From the NCBI GenBank assembly GCA_937888595.1, contig CALARK010000022.1, forward strand, positions 496,001 to 560,000: a DNA stretch of 64,000 nucleotides, given 5' to 3'. The number at the start of each line of letters is the position of its first letter. The stretch's first letter is position 1. Shown piece by piece: positions 17,785 through 27,595 of the stretch. This stretch comes from an uncultured Sterolibacteriaceae bacterium. Lineage in GTDB: Bacteria > Pseudomonadota > Gammaproteobacteria > Burkholderiales > Rhodocyclaceae. The position numbers and the translations under genes were made by a program. The notes under the pieces are model-generated. The model was not told where the DNA came from and searched no databases. It saw only the letters and a list, made by a program, of their open reading frames with translations.

Positions 17785-18591
17785 TCAGGCCTGCAGCGCG
17801 GCGGTGCGGTGGGACTGCACGACCTGCAGCAACTGGCTGAAAACCTTGGGTGTGCCGCCGACGATGTTGCCGGTTTGCAGGAAGTTGCTCTCGCCGGACA
17901 GGTCGCTGACGAGGCCGCCGGCTTCCAGGATGATCAGCGCGCCGGCCGCCATGTCCCAAGGGGCGAGGCCGAACTCCCAGAAGCCGTCGACGCGTCCGGC
18001 CGCGAGCCACGCGAGGTCGAGCGAAGCCGAGCCCGGGCGGCGCACTCCGGCGCTGCGGCGGGTGATTTCCTTGAAGATGCCGAGGTAGGCATCGACATGG
18101 TCGAAGACACGATAAGGGAAGCCGGTCGCCAACAGCGCTTCTTCCAGCTTGGCGCGCTTGCTGACCCGGATTCTTTTGTCGTTGAGGAAGGCACCGGCGC
18201 CCTTGCTGGCGGTGAACAGTTCGTTGCGGTTCGGATCGAAAACGACCGCGTGCGTCAGCACGCCCTTGTGCAGCAGTGCAATCGACACGGCATATTGCGG
18301 AAAGCCGTGGATGAAGTTGGTCGTTCCGTCGAGCGGGTCGATGATCCACTGGTATTCGGCGTTTTCGTGGTCGCCGCTGCGGCCCGACTCCTCTGCGAGG
18401 ATGGCGTGCGTGGGATAGACTTCGCGCAGGGTTTCGATGATGGTGGCTTCGGCGGCACGGTCGACTTCGGTGACGAAATCGTTCTGCTGCTTCACGCCGA
18501 CCTGGATCTGGCCGAGGTCGAGGCTGGCGCGGCCGATGATGCTGCCGGCGCGGCGGGCGGCCTTGACGGCCGTGTTGAGCATGGGATGCAT
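17785..18591 (-). CDS. suhB: Inositol-1-monophosphatase SuhB
   Basis: A 268-residue Mg-dependent phosphatase of the IMPase family. In proteobacteria SuhB also joins the rRNA antitermination complex. Metal ligands are visible in LAEESG (65-70) and [13 protein letters not shown] (from residue 84), with the third Asp in [20 protein letters not shown]. Length is standard. It is divergent from trmJ with only 35 bases between the start codons, so the two must share a compact control region. Confidence 0.94.
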   Translation of the reverse strand: MHPMLNTAVKAARRAGSIIGRASLDLGQIQVGVKQQNDFVTEVDRAAEATIIETLREVYPTHAILAEESGRSGDHENAEYQWIIDPLDGTTNFIHGFPQYAVSIALLHKGVLTHAVVFDPNRNELFTASKGAGAFLNDKRIRVSKRAKLEEALLATGFPYRVFDHVDAYLGIFKEITRRSAGVRRPGSASLDLAWLAAGRVDGFWEFGLAPWDMAAGALIILEAGGLVSDLSGESNFLQTGNIVGGTPKVFSQLLQVVQSHRTAALQA

Positions 18592-18626
18592 GGCAGGCGG
18601 GGCGAGAGCCCGTTCGATGAGAAACG

Positions 18627-19397
18627 ATGAATTCTAAACTGTCGGCATTTCCTGCGCCTGATTCGCTGCAGCGGGTCCGCGTCATCCTTTCCCGTACCAG
18701 CCATCCGGGCAACATCGGGGCCGCGGCCCGGGCGATGAAGACCATGGGCTTTTCCCGACTGGTGCTGGTCGAGCCGAAAATATTTCCCGACCCGCAGGCA
18801 GAGGCGATGGCTTCGGGCGCCGGGGATGTGCTCGCTTCGGCACGGGTGGTGGATTCGCTTGCCGACGCGCTGCAGGGCGTCGAACTGGCCATGGCGATGA
18901 CGGCGAGGCGTCGCGACCTCGCGACGGAGCCCCTTTGGGCGCGTGAGGGTGCTGCCGAACTGGCCTCTGTAGCCGCCCATGGCGAGGTGGCGCTGGTATT
19001 CGGCAACGAAACCTCTGGACTGACCAACGACGAACTGGCGCTGTGCGGACGCTGGGCGATGATTCCCGCGAATCCGGCCTACAGTTCGCTGAACCTCGCC
19101 GCCGCCGTGCAGCTGATGTGCTATGAGCTGCGGCTGGCGTTCGGTGCCGTCCCGCCGGCGCCGACTTGTGCCGAATCCGGTGCGGTAGCGACGCACGACG
19201 ACGTCGAGCGCCTGATGATCCATTTCGAGCAGTCCGCGATCGCCAGCGGCTTCCTCGACCCGGAACAGCCGCGCCGGCTGATGCTGCGGTTGCGCCGGCT
19301 GTTCGCCAGGGCGCGATTGGAGCGTGAGGAGGTCAATATCCTGCGCGGTTTGCTCGCCTCTTTCGAAAGGCCGACCGGCAAGCGTCATTTAAGTTGA
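18627..19397 (+). CDS. trmJ: tRNA (cytidine/uridine-2'-O)-methyltransferase TrmJ
   Basis: A 256-residue SPOUT methyltransferase that modifies position 32 of tRNAs. N-terminal [20 protein letters not shown] is family-typical, and the knot motifs are [14 protein letters not shown] and [22 protein letters not shown]-terminal extension begins near residue 170. The linker between the two encodes AVPPAPTC (174-181), a copy of the dispersed 24-base repeat. Its stop lies inside the -35 box of the cysE promoter. Confidence 0.93.
   Translation: MNSKLSAFPAPDSLQRVRVILSRTSHPGNIGAAARAMKTMGFSRLVLVEPKIFPDPQAEAMASGAGDVLASARVVDSLADALQGVELAMAMTARRRDLATEPLWAREGAAELASVAAHGEVALVFGNETSGLTNDELALCGRWAMIPANPAYSSLNLAAAVQLMCYELRLAFGAVPPAPTCAESGAVATHDDVERLMIHFEQSAIASGFLDPEQPRRLMLRLRRLFARARLEREEVNILRGLLASFERPTGKRHLS
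19146..19169 (+). repeat. 24-bp dispersed repeat copy inside trmJ (2 mismatches)
   Basis: Matches the consensus at 22 of 24 positions on the plus strand and encodes AVPPAPTC in the linker after the SPOUT domain. Confidence 0.75.
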
Positions 19398-19422
19398 CCG
19401 ACATGCTCGGGAATTTTAGAAT
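19394..19422 (+). promoter_or_regulatory. Sigma-70 promoter with overlapping inverted repeat upstream of cysE
   Basis: TTGACC (19394-19399), a 17-base spacer and TAGAAT (19417-19422). The -10 box lies in an inverted repeat, GGGAATT (19409-19415) with AATTCCC (19420-19426), which could be an operator. The cysE start is 34 bases further on. Confidence 0.7.
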
Positions 19423-19455
19423 TCCCTCATATTCCTTAAGGCCACTTCCCGATCC

Positions 19456-20208
19456 ATGTTCGCCCGCCTGCGTGAAGACATCAGTTGCGTTTTCGAACGC
19501 GATCCGGCTGCCCGTTCCACCTGGGAGGTGATGACCTGCTACCCGGGTTTTCATGCATTGACCCTGCATCGCCTGTCTCACCGCCTGTGGGGAATGAGGC
19601 TGCGCTGGCTGGCCCGGTTGTTGTCGCACTTGACGAGGATGCTGACCGGGATCGAGATCCATCCCGGGGCGACCATCGGCCGGCGCGTTTTCATCGATCA
19701 CGGCATGGGCGTCGTGATCGGCGAGACTGCCGTCATCGGGGATGAGTGCACGCTTTACCATGGCGTCACCCTCGGCGGCACGTCGTGGAACAAGGGCAAG
19801 CGACACCCGACCTTGCAGCGCGGCGTGGTGATCGGTGCCGGCGCCAAGGTGCTGGGCCCGATCACCGTGGCGGAGGGTGCCAAGATCGGGTCGAATGCCG
19901 TTGTCGTTCGCGATGTTCCACCCGGCGCGACGGCGGTCGGCATTCCCGCCCGCATCATCGAGCCGGGTCAGGAGCAGGCGCGCCAGGAAAAGGCCGAGAA
20001 TCTGGGTTTTTCCGCCTATGCCGTGACCCGCAGCGAGGACGATCCGCTGTCCATGGCGATCCATGGCCTGCTCGATCATGCCGTCGAGACCGACCGGCGC
20101 ATCGCCGCCCTGCTCAAGACAATGGAGCGGGCCGGTGTCTCGCTGGAAGATGATGTCGCCACGGCCGACAAGTTCGATCCGAAATATTTGTCGAAAATTG
20201 TGGACTGA
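19456..20208 (+). CDS. cysE: Serine O-acetyltransferase
   Basis: A 250-residue enzyme that makes O-acetylserine, the precursor of cysteine. An alpha-helical N-terminal part leads to a left-handed beta-helix of hexapeptide repeats, with [20 protein letters not shown] and [17 protein letters not shown], including the catalytic-type Asp-His pair. The C-terminal tail after about residue 190 is longer than in short-form CysE. It lies just upstream of the isc operon, which consumes cysteine sulfur, so supply and use are neighbours. Confidence 0.94.
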   Translation: MFARLREDISCVFERDPAARSTWEVMTCYPGFHALTLHRLSHRLWGMRLRWLARLLSHLTRMLTGIEIHPGATIGRRVFIDHGMGVVIGETAVIGDECTLYHGVTLGGTSWNKGKRHPTLQRGVVIGAGAKVLGPITVAEGAKIGSNAVVVRDVPPGATAVGIPARIIEPGQEQARQEKAENLGFSAYAVTRSEDDPLSMAIHGLLDHAVETDRRIAALLKTMERAGVSLEDDVATADKFDPKYLSKIVD

Positions 20209-20212
20209 GTAG

Positions 20213-20241
20213 TTGACTAAAAAGATAAGGAACTATATCTT
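20213..20241 (+). promoter_or_regulatory. Sigma-70 promoter of the isc operon
   Basis: TTGACT (20213-20218), a 17-base spacer and TATCTT (20236-20241). The -10 box is inside the IscR-type site, so IscR binding would block RNA polymerase. Confidence 0.65.
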
Positions 20242-20260
20242 GACCAAAGAAGTCGGATAT
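20236..20260 (+). promoter_or_regulatory. IscR type 1 binding site
   Basis: The 25 bases contain GAC and GTC spaced by seven, with flanks TATCTT and GGATAT, which fit the known type 1 IscR consensus at most positions. It implies feedback repression of the operon by [2Fe-2S]-IscR. Confidence 0.65.
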
Positions 20261-20314
20261 TGACCGCTTCCCCAATTTCATTCCGGATAACACTCGACCC
20301 TGACGAGGTGCTTC

Positions 20315-20806
20315 ATGAGACTGACGACCAAAGGACGTTTTGCAGTGACGGCGATGATCGACGTGGCCCTGCGCCAGCATGGCGGCCCGGTCACGCTGGC
20401 AGGCATTGCCGAGCGCCAGAAGATTTCCCTTTCCTATCTCGAGCAGCTGTTCGGCAAGTTGCGGCGCAACCATCTGGTCGCCAGCACGCGCGGCCCGGGC
20501 GGCGGCTATACGCTGGCAAAACCGCTCGCAGCCGTGTCCGTGGCGGACATCATCAGCGCGGTCGATGAGCCCCTCGATGCCACCAACTGCGGCGGCAAGG
20601 GCAATTGCCACGACGACCATCCCTGCATGACGCATAATTTATGGACCAGCCTCAACATGCGCATGCATGAGTACCTGAGTTCGGTGAGCCTGGATGATCT
20701 GGTGCGCCAGCAGCATGGCTCCGGCTGTGCCGACGAACACGCCCTGACGATGAAGCCGGGCGGCGCGCGGTCCGTGCGCCGTATCCCGGTCATGGCAACC
20801 GCCTGA
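20315..20806 (+). CDS. iscR: Fe-S cluster regulator IscR
   Basis: A 163-residue Rrf2-family repressor. The winged helix occupies the first 80 residues (MRLTTKGRFAVTAMIDVAL, then SLSYLEQLFGKLRRNHLV and RGPGGGYTLAK). The [2Fe-2S] ligands Cys92, Cys98, Cys104 and His107 match E. coli numbering exactly. It heads the isc operon and has a matching binding site over its own promoter, so autoregulation is likely. Confidence 0.95.
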   Translation: MRLTTKGRFAVTAMIDVALRQHGGPVTLAGIAERQKISLSYLEQLFGKLRRNHLVASTRGPGGGYTLAKPLAAVSVADIISAVDEPLDATNCGGKGNCHDDHPCMTHNLWTSLNMRMHEYLSSVSLDDLVRQQHGSGCADEHALTMKPGGARSVRRIPVMATA

Positions 20807-20833
20807 CGTCGCCTGCAGGAAGGCAGCCGTTCG

Positions 20834-21994
20834 ATGTTCACTCCCGTCTATCTGGACCACAATGCCACGACGCCGGTTTCCCCGGCGGCGCTCGAGGCCA
20901 TGCTTCCGTTCTTCGATGCGCGCTGCGGCAATGCATCCAGCCGGCACGAGTATGGGCGGGCGGCGCGGCATGCGCTGGACGAGGCGCGGCAGCGGGTGGC
21001 TCATGCCGTCGGTGCCCATCCGACAGAAGTCGTCTTCACCAGCGGCGGTTCGGAAGCGAACAACCTGTTCATCAAGGGAGCGGCCACGGTCATGCGGCCC
21101 GGCACGATCGCCATCTCGGCCATCGAGCATCCCTGCGTCCGCAGGCCCGCCGAAGCGCTCCGTCGTTCCGGTTGGCGGGTACGCGAAGTCGCCGTCGATG
21201 AGACGGGCCGTCTCGCCAGCGCCGACTTTTCCGCGGCACTGGCCGAACGGCCGGCGCTGTGCTCGGTGATGCTGGCGAACAACGAGACCGGTGTGGTGCA
21301 GGATGTCGACGTCCTTGCGGCCATGGCTGCCTCCTCGGGTACCTGGTTTCATACCGATGCCGTGCAGGCGCTGGGCAAGATCCCGGTCAATTTTCGCGCC
21401 CTGAATGCGGCCGGTGTGCATGCCATGACGCTTTCCGGTCACAAGCTGGGCGGGCCGAAGGGTGCGGGTGCACTGATTCTCGACAAGCGGGTCGACCTCG
21501 CACCCCTGATCGACGGGGGTGGCCAGGAGCGCGGACTGCGTTCCGGTACCGAGAACATACCTGCCATCGTCGGTTTCGGTGTCGCCTGCGAGGAGGCGGT
21601 GCAGGGGCTGGATGAGCGCGCCACACGCCTCGCCGCGATGCGCGACGCACTTGAAAGCGCATTGGCGACAATGGGGGGCGTGGTGTTTTCGCGTGCGACT
21701 TCGCGCCTGCCGAATACCGTCTATTTCGCCCTCCCGGGCATCGATGGCGAAACGCTCGTCGCCCGGCTCGACCGCGCCGGCTATGCCGTCGCGAGCGGGG
21801 CGGCGTGTTCTTCCGCCAATCCCGAGCCTTCGCATGTGCTGCTGGCCATGGGCGTCGCCCCCGATGTCGCCCGCGGCGCCGTGCGGGTCAGCTTCGGGGG
21901 GCTGAACTCGGCTGCGGACCTGTCAGGCTTCCTGCAGGCCCTGGCCGCCACTGTTTCCAATCTGCAATCGCTGACGGCCGTCGCCGCCGGCTGA
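20834..21994 (+). CDS. Cysteine desulfurase, NifS-like, second copy before iscS
   Basis: A 386-residue PLP-dependent desulfurase that takes sulfur from cysteine as a persulfide. The PLP lysine is in MTLSGHKLGGPKGAGAL, the mobile-loop cysteine in SGAACSSANPEPSHVL, and the N-terminal signature is VYLDHNATTPVS. It resembles NifS more than the IscS encoded next to it, and the two are only partly alike, so it is not a recent duplicate. A dispersed-repeat copy encodes GRLASADF at residues 125-132. It sits between iscR and iscS, 27 bases after iscR. Confidence 0.93.
   Translation: MFTPVYLDHNATTPVSPAALEAMLPFFDARCGNASSRHEYGRAARHALDEARQRVAHAVGAHPTEVVFTSGGSEANNLFIKGAATVMRPGTIAISAIEHPCVRRPAEALRRSGWRVREVAVDETGRLASADFSAALAERPALCSVMLANNETGVVQDVDVLAAMAASSGTWFHTDAVQALGKIPVNFRALNAAGVHAMTLSGHKLGGPKGAGALILDKRVDLAPLIDGGGQERGLRSGTENIPAIVGFGVACEEAVQGLDERATRLAAMRDALESALATMGGVVFSRATSRLPNTVYFALPGIDGETLVARLDRAGYAVASGAACSSANPEPSHVLLAMGVAPDVARGAVRVSFGGLNSAADLSGFLQALAATVSNLQSLTAVAAG
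21207..21230 (+). repeat. 24-bp dispersed repeat copy inside the NifS-like gene (1 mismatch)
   Basis: Matches the consensus at 23 of 24 positions. The gene reads it as GRLASADF, a frame that fits the normal VDxxGRL protein context, so an insertion is less obvious here. Confidence 0.78.
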
Positions 21995-22010
21995 ATAGGA
22001 GTTAAACGAC

Positions 22011-23225
22011 ATGTTGAAACTGCCCATCTATCTCGACTACTCGGCCACGACCCCGGTCGACCCGCGCGTAGCCGCGAAGATGATTCCCTGGCTGACCGAA
22101 CATTTCGGCAACCCCGCCTCGCGTTCCCATCCCTTCGGCTGGGAGGCCGAGAAGGCCGTCGAGGAAGCACGCGAGGAAGTCGCGAAGCTGGTGAACGCCG
22201 ACCCGAAGGAAATCATCTGGACCTCGGGAGCCACCGAATCCAACAACCTGGCCATCAAGGGCGCGGCGCATTTCTACGCCGGTACGAAGGGCAAGCACAT
22301 CATCACCGTGGCGACGGAGCACAAGGCGGTACTGGACACGGTCAAGGAGCTCGAGCGCCAGGGTTTCGAGGCGACCTATCTCGATCCCCAGGAAAACGGC
22401 CTGATTTCTCCGGAACAGCTGAAGGCCGCCCTGCGCAAGGATACGGTCGTCGTTTCCGTGATGGCGGTGAACAACGAGATCGGCGTCATCCAGCCGATCG
22501 CCGAACTGGGCGAACTGTGCCGCGCCAACGGCACCATCTTCCACGTCGATGCGGCGCAGGCCACCGGCAAGATGCCGATCGACCTGGCGAAGCTGAAGGT
22601 CGACCTGATGTCCTTCTCGGCGCACAAGACCTACGGCCCCAAGGGCGTCGGCGCCCTCTACGTGCGCCGCAAGCCGCGCATCCGCCTCGAGGCGCAGATG
22701 CATGGCGGCGGCCACGAGCGCGGCCTGCGCTCCGGCACGCTGGCGACGCACCAGATCGTCGGCATGGGGGAGGCCTTCCGTATCGCCCGCGAGGAAATGG
22801 CGACCGAGAACGAGCGCATCCGCATGCTGCGCGACCGCCTGCTCAAGGGCCTGTCCGACATCGAGGAAACCTACGTCAACGGCGACCTGGAGCAGCGCGT
22901 GCCGCACAACCTCAACATGAGCTTCAACTTCGTCGAGGGCGAGTCGCTGATCATGGCGATCAAGGACCTGGCCGTGTCGTCGGGCTCGGCCTGCACCTCG
23001 GCCTCGCTGGAGCCTTCCTACGTGCTGCGCGCGCTGGGACGTTCCGACGAGCTGGCGCACAGCTCGATCCGCTTCACGATCGGCCGCTTCACCACCGTCG
23101 AGGAAATCGACTACGCCGTCAAGCTGCTGCACGACAAGATCGGCAAGCTGCGCGAACTCTCGCCGCTCTGGGAAATGTTCAAGGACGGCATCGATCTCAA
23201 TACTGTCCAATGGGCAGCGCACTAA
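22011..23225 (+). CDS. iscS: Cysteine desulfurase IscS
   Basis: A 404-residue housekeeping desulfurase that feeds IscU, tRNA thiolation and other acceptors. N-terminal [16 protein letters not shown], the PLP lysine in [19 protein letters not shown], the catalytic cysteine in [20 protein letters not shown], and the C-terminal tail that docks IscU ([17 protein letters not shown]) are all typical. It is preceded by an AGGAG ribosome binding site and followed by iscU after 24 bases. Confidence 0.96.
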   Translation: MLKLPIYLDYSATTPVDPRVAAKMIPWLTEHFGNPASRSHPFGWEAEKAVEEAREEVAKLVNADPKEIIWTSGATESNNLAIKGAAHFYAGTKGKHIITVATEHKAVLDTVKELERQGFEATYLDPQENGLISPEQLKAALRKDTVVVSVMAVNNEIGVIQPIAELGELCRANGTIFHVDAAQATGKMPIDLAKLKVDLMSFSAHKTYGPKGVGALYVRRKPRIRLEAQMHGGGHERGLRSGTLATHQIVGMGEAFRIAREEMATENERIRMLRDRLLKGLSDIEETYVNGDLEQRVPHNLNMSFNFVEGESLIMAIKDLAVSSGSACTSASLEPSYVLRALGRSDELAHSSIRFTIGRFTTVEEIDYAVKLLHDKIGKLRELSPLWEMFKDGIDLNTVQWAAH

Positions 23226-23249
23226 CAGGATTTCATCGAGGAGCATCAC

Positions 23250-23633
23250 ATGTCTTACAGTGAAAAGGTCATCGACCATTACGAAAATCCCCGCAACGTC
23301 GGCTCCTTCGCCAAGGAAGAGGAGGGCGTGGCGACCGGCATGGTGGGCGCGCCGGCCTGCGGCGACGTGATGAAGCTGCAGATCAAGGTCGGCAAGGACG
23401 GCGTGATCGAGGATGCCAAGTTCAAGACCTACGGCTGCGGCTCGGCGATCGCATCGAGCTCGCTGGTCACCGAGTGGGTCAAGGGCAAGACGCTCGACCA
23501 GGCACTCGACATCAAGAATACGGCCATCGCCGAGGAACTCGCGCTGCCGCCGGTCAAGATCCACTGCTCGATCCTGGCCGAGGATGCGATCAAGGCGGCG
23601 GTCGCCGACTACAAGAAAAAGCACGGGGAATAA
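23250..23633 (+). CDS. iscU: Fe-S scaffold IscU
   Basis: A 127-residue scaffold on which clusters are built before HscA/HscB-driven transfer. Cys37 and Asp39 (GAPACGDVM), Cys63 ([11 protein letters not shown]) and Cys106 ([10 protein letters not shown]) are in place, and the HscA recognition motif LPPVK is present. Length is standard. It lies between iscS and iscA. Confidence 0.96.
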   Translation: MSYSEKVIDHYENPRNVGSFAKEEEGVATGMVGAPACGDVMKLQIKVGKDGVIEDAKFKTYGCGSAIASSSLVTEWVKGKTLDQALDIKNTAIAEELALPPVKIHCSILAEDAIKAAVADYKKKHGE

Positions 23634-23635
23634 TC

Positions 23636-23959
23636 ATGTCGGTCACATTGAGCGAAGCCGCGGCGCAGCACGTCGCGAAATTCATCGCCAAGCGCGGCAG
23701 GGGCATCGGCATTCGCCTCGGTGTCAAGACCTCCGGCTGCTCGGGCATGGCCTACAAGCTCGAGTTCGCCGATGCCGCCGAGCCCGAGGACATGGTGTTC
23801 GACAGCCACGGCCTCAAGGTGCTGATCGATCCGAAAAGCCTGCCCTACCTGGATGGCACCGAACTCGACTACACCAAGGAGGGATTGAACGAGGGCTTCA
23901 AGTTCAACAACCCGAACGTGAAGGACCAGTGCGGCTGCGGCGAAAGTTTCAACGTCTGA
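23636..23959 (+). CDS. iscA: A-type Fe-S carrier IscA
   Basis: A 107-residue carrier with the three family cysteines, Cys35 in [10 protein letters not shown] and the CGCG pair at the C terminus ([12 protein letters not shown]). It starts two bases after the iscU stop and overlaps the hscB start (TGATG). It probably delivers clusters to [4Fe-4S] targets. Confidence 0.95.
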   Translation: MSVTLSEAAAQHVAKFIAKRGRGIGIRLGVKTSGCSGMAYKLEFADAAEPEDMVFDSHGLKVLIDPKSLPYLDGTELDYTKEGLNEGFKFNNPNVKDQCGCGESFNV

Positions 23960-24501
23960 TGACAGGGTCCGGCTTCGACAATCTCCAGCAGGATCATTTC
24001 GCGCTGTTCGGCCTGCCGTGCCGGCAGGCGCTGGATGTCGCGCAACTCGAATCGACCTATCGCGACCTGCAGGCGAAAGTCCATCCCGATCGGCATGCCC
24101 ACCTGTCCGACGCCGAGCAGCGCGTCGCGATGCAATGGGCCACGCGGGTGAACGAGGCCTACCTGACGCTCAAGGATCCGCTCCGGCGCGCCCGCTACCT
24201 GCTCGAACTGGCGGGCCATGATGTGCGTCTGGAAACGAATACCGCGATGCCGATGGAGTTCCTGATGGCCCAGATGGAGTTGCGCGAGGCCGTTGCGGAG
24301 GCGAAGGAGGCGGCGGACGTCGATGCCCTCGACCGGCAGCACCGGGAATTGAAAAAACGCATCCGGACGGAACTGGAAGCCTTGCAGGCCGCGCTCGATG
24401 CCGCAGATCTGGACCGGGCCGGCGAACTGGTCCGGCAGCTGATGTTCCAGGAAAAACTGCTGCAGGAAATCGATGATGCGCTGGCGCTGCTGGAGACCTG
24501 A
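23959..24501 (+). CDS. hscB: Co-chaperone HscB
   Basis: A 180-residue J-protein that presents IscU to HscA. The J domain has HPD at residues 42-44 (KVHPDRHAH), followed by NEAYLTLKDPLRRARYLLEL, and the C-terminal three-helix bundle contains LMAQMELREAV. It overlaps iscA by one base. Confidence 0.94.
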   Translation: MTGSGFDNLQQDHFALFGLPCRQALDVAQLESTYRDLQAKVHPDRHAHLSDAEQRVAMQWATRVNEAYLTLKDPLRRARYLLELAGHDVRLETNTAMPMEFLMAQMELREAVAEAKEAADVDALDRQHRELKKRIRTELEALQAALDAADLDRAGELVRQLMFQEKLLQEIDDALALLET

Positions 24502-24544
24502 ACAGGATTGACCGCGTCACGGGCGCAGGGGGATTACAAGAACA

Positions 24545-26407
24545 ATGGCACTGTTGCAAATTTCCGAACCGGGGCAGTCGGCTGCCCCGCATGAACATCG
24601 CCTCGCGGTCGGCATCGACCTCGGCACGACCAATTCGCTGGTCGCCACGGTCCGCAGCGGCATGGCCGTCGTGCTCAACGACGAACTGGGTCGTCCGCTG
24701 CTGCCATCGGTGGCGCGCTACGGGTCCGACGGCAAGGTCGAGGTGGGCTACGGCGCCCAGGCGCACCAGTCATCGGACCCGCGCAATACCATCGTCTCGG
24801 TCAAGCGCTTCATGGGCCGCGGCCTCGCGGACATCGAGCATGTCGAGGCCATGCCCTACGAATTCGTCGATGCCGAAGGCATGGTCAGGCTGAAGACCGC
24901 GCAGGGCGTCAAGAGCCCGGTCGAGGTGTCGGCCGACATCCTGCGTGCGCTGCGCGAGCGCGCCGAGCTGTCGCTCGGGGGCCAGCTCACCGGCGCGGTG
25001 ATCACCGTGCCGGCCTATTTCGACGATGCACAGCGGCAGGCGACCAAGGATGCCGCCCGGCTGGCAGGCATCAACGTCCTGCGCCTGCTCAACGAGCCGA
25101 CGGCGGCGGCGATCGCCTACGGCCTCGACAACGCGGCCGAGGGTATCTATGCGGTCTATGACCTCGGCGGCGGGACCTTCGATATCTCGATCCTCAAGCT
25201 GTCGAAGGGCGTGTTCCAGGTGCTCGCCACCGGCGGCGATTCGGCGCTCGGCGGCGACGACTTCGACCACCGCGTGTTCTGCTGGATCATCGAGCAGTCG
25301 AAGCTGTCCCCGCTTTCCCACGAGGATGCCCGCCTGCTGCAGATGCGCGCCCGCGAAGCCAAGGAATACCTGACCCAGCATGGAGAGGCCCCGATCACGG
25401 CACGCCTGTCCTCCGGCGAGTTCGTCGACCTGCGCCTGACCACCGAGGTCTTCAACGAGATCACCCATACGCTGGTGCACAAGACGCTCGGTCCCACGCG
25501 CAAGGCCCTGCGCGATGCCGGGCTGTCGCCCGACGAGATCACCGGCGTGGTGATGGTCGGCGGCGCTACGCGCATGCCGCAGATCCAGAAGGCGGTCGAG
25601 GATTTCTTCGGCTGCGAGCCGCTCAACAATCTCGATCCGGACAAGGTCGTCGCGCTCGGCGCGGCCACGCAGGCCAACCTGCTGGCCGGCAACCGTGCCG
25701 CCGGCGACGACTGGCTGCTGCTCGACGTCATCCCGCTCTCGCTTGGCATCGAGACCATGGGCGGCCTGGTCGAGAAGGTGATCCCGCGCAACTCGACCAT
25801 CCCCGTGGCACGCGCGCAGGAATTCACGACTTTCAAGGATGGCCAGACGGCAATGGCGCTGCATGTCGTGCAGGGCGAGCGCGAGCTGGTCTCCGATTGC
25901 CGCAGCCTCGCCCGTTTCGAGCTGCGCGGCATCCCGCCGATGGTGGCGGGCGCGGCGCGCATCCGCGTCACCTTCCAGGTCGATGCCGACGGCCTGCTGT
26001 CGGTGACGGCGCGCGAGCAGACCACCGGCCATGAGGCACGCATCGAGGTCAAGCCGTCCTACGGCCTGAACGACGACGAAATCACCTCGATGCTCAAGGA
26101 CAGCTTCACCCATGCCTCGGAGGATGCCTTCCGTCGTGCGCTGCGCGAGGCCCAGGTCGAGGCGCAGCGCCTCGTCGAGGCCGTGCAGTCCGCCCTCAAG
26201 GAGGATGCCCACCTGCTGTCGACGCTTGAGCGTGCGCATGTCGAAAGCTGCCTGACGAAACTGCAGGCCGTCCTGCTCGGCGACGACCGGCGGGCCATCG
26301 ACGGTGCGATGGATGCGCTGTCGAAGGGCACGGCCGAATTCGCCGCGCGTCGCATGAACCAGAGCGTCCAGCGTGCGCTGGCCGGAAAGAAGGTCGAGGA
26401 GATATGA
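24545..26407 (+). CDS. hscA: Fe-S chaperone HscA
   Basis: A 620-residue Hsp70 of the HscA class. ATPase motifs are [42 protein letters not shown] and [12 protein letters not shown]. The N-terminal extension before the first motif and the shorter C-terminal lid separate it from the DnaK encoded at 46594. It couples ATP hydrolysis to cluster release from IscU and overlaps fdx by four bases. Confidence 0.95.
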   Translation: MALLQISEPGQSAAPHEHRLAVGIDLGTTNSLVATVRSGMAVVLNDELGRPLLPSVARYGSDGKVEVGYGAQAHQSSDPRNTIVSVKRFMGRGLADIEHVEAMPYEFVDAEGMVRLKTAQGVKSPVEVSADILRALRERAELSLGGQLTGAVITVPAYFDDAQRQATKDAARLAGINVLRLLNEPTAAAIAYGLDNAAEGIYAVYDLGGGTFDISILKLSKGVFQVLATGGDSALGGDDFDHRVFCWIIEQSKLSPLSHEDARLLQMRAREAKEYLTQHGEAPITARLSSGEFVDLRLTTEVFNEITHTLVHKTLGPTRKALRDAGLSPDEITGVVMVGGATRMPQIQKAVEDFFGCEPLNNLDPDKVVALGAATQANLLAGNRAAGDDWLLLDVIPLSLGIETMGGLVEKVIPRNSTIPVARAQEFTTFKDGQTAMALHVVQGERELVSDCRSLARFELRGIPPMVAGAARIRVTFQVDADGLLSVTAREQTTGHEARIEVKPSYGLNDDEITSMLKDSFTHASEDAFRRALREAQVEAQRLVEAVQSALKEDAHLLSTLERAHVESCLTKLQAVLLGDDRRAIDGAMDALSKGTAEFAARRMNQSVQRALAGKKVEEI

Positions 26408-26751
26408 CCCAGATCATCGTATTGCCCCATGTCGAACTTTGTCCCGAGGGTGCCGTCATCGAGGCGGAACCGGGCACGTCCATCTGCGATGCGCTGCTCG
26501 CCAACGATATCGAGATCGAGCATGCCTGCGAGAAGTCCTGCGCCTGCACCACCTGCCACGTGGTGGTGCGCGAGGGCTTCGAATCCCTCGATGAGGCGGA
26601 CGAGGTGGAGGAGGATCTGCTCGACAAGGCCTGGGGCCTGGAACCGACCTCGCGTCTTTCCTGCCAGGCGCTGGTGACCGGCACGCCGCTGGTGGTGGAG
26701 ATCCCGAAATACACGATCAACATGGCGAAGGAAGGAGGCGGGCGCAAATGA
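26404..26751 (+). CDS. fdx: Isc [2Fe-2S] ferredoxin
   Basis: A 115-residue adrenodoxin-type ferredoxin. Cluster ligands are Cys42, Cys48 and Cys51 in [15 protein letters not shown] and a fourth cysteine in SRLSCQAL. It supplies electrons for cluster assembly on IscU. It overlaps both neighbours by four bases. Confidence 0.95.
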   Translation: MTQIIVLPHVELCPEGAVIEAEPGTSICDALLANDIEIEHACEKSCACTTCHVVVREGFESLDEADEVEEDLLDKAWGLEPTSRLSCQALVTGTPLVVEIPKYTINMAKEGGGRK

Positions 26752-26942
26752 AGTGGACCGACAGTCTCGACATTGCCATCGAGCTGGCCGAACGCCATCC
26801 CGATGTCGATCCGAAGGCCATCAACTTCGTCGACCTGATGCGCTGGGTCATGGAACTGCCCGGCTTCGAGGAAGACGAACGCCACTGCGGCGAGAAGAAG
26901 CTCGAAGCCATCCAGCAGGCCTGGATCGACGAGACGGAATGA
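26748..26942 (+). CDS. iscX: IscX (YfhJ) Fe-S assembly protein
   Basis: A 64-residue acidic protein matching Isc[20 protein letters not shown] at the start and NFVDLMRWVMELPGF in the middle. IscX binds IscS and modulates its rate. It overlaps fdx and the next gene by four bases each. Confidence 0.95.
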   Translation: MKWTDSLDIAIELAERHPDVDPKAINFVDLMRWVMELPGFEEDERHCGEKKLEAIQQAWIDETE

Positions 26943-27595
26943 AAGCCCTGCGGCGGTTCGCGCTGTTGATCCTGCTCGCCAGCAACGTGCAGGCGGACCC
27001 GCCGGTCAATATCACCGCCGACCGGGCCGCCGTCGATGTGCTTCATGCCGGAAAGCCGGTGCGCATCCAGCGCGAGCAGGACAGCTTCAACCAGATCGAA
27101 CCCGACTTCGCGATGACCTCGCGGCCCTGTCCGCCTTACTGCATCCAGCCGATGCATCTGGCGCCGGGGGTCGAGACGATCGGCGAACTGGAAATGCTCG
27201 GCTACCTCGAGCGCATCGCGCGTGGTGACGACGATACGCAGGTTATCGATTCCCGCGATGGCGACTGGCTGAAGCGCTCCGGCATGATTCCCGGCGCGAC
27301 CCACCTGCAGTGGGAGCGCCTGCATCCGCAGCATGCCGAAGCGGCGGCCATAGCGGAAATCCTCGAGTTGCAGTTCGGCGCATCCCGTACCGGGGGCAAG
27401 GTCCAGCTGTGGAACTTCGAAAACGCGAAGACGCTGGTGTTCTACTGCAACGGGCCGTGGTGCGGCCAATCCCCCACCAACATAAAGCAGCTGCTGGCGC
27501 TCGGCTATCCCGCCCACAAGCTCAAGTGGTACCGCGGCGGCATGCAGGCATGGAAGAGCCTCGGGCTGACCACCGTGCCGTGGAACAAAAAGTAG
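26939..27595 (+). CDS. Exported rhodanese-like protein
   Basis: A 218-residue protein with a signal peptide (residues 1-19, cleavage likely after NVQA) and a rhodanese domain (about 100-215) with VIDSRDGDWL, IPGATHLQ and the active loop FYCNGPWCGQSP, with Cys170 as the likely catalytic residue. Cys64 and Cys68 (CPPYC) add a second thiol pair. It resembles the rhodanese proteins found near quinoprotein catabolism genes in other bacteria. It overlaps iscX by four bases, so it is translated with the cytosolic Isc machinery although the product is exported. Confidence 0.85.
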   Translation: MKALRRFALLILLASNVQADPPVNITADRAAVDVLHAGKPVRIQREQDSFNQIEPDFAMTSRPCPPYCIQPMHLAPGVETIGELEMLGYLERIARGDDDTQVIDSRDGDWLKRSGMIPGATHLQWERLHPQHAEAAAIAEILELQFGASRTGGKVQLWNFENAKTLVFYCNGPWCGQSPTNIKQLLALGYPAHKLKWYRGGMQAWKSLGLTTVPWNKK

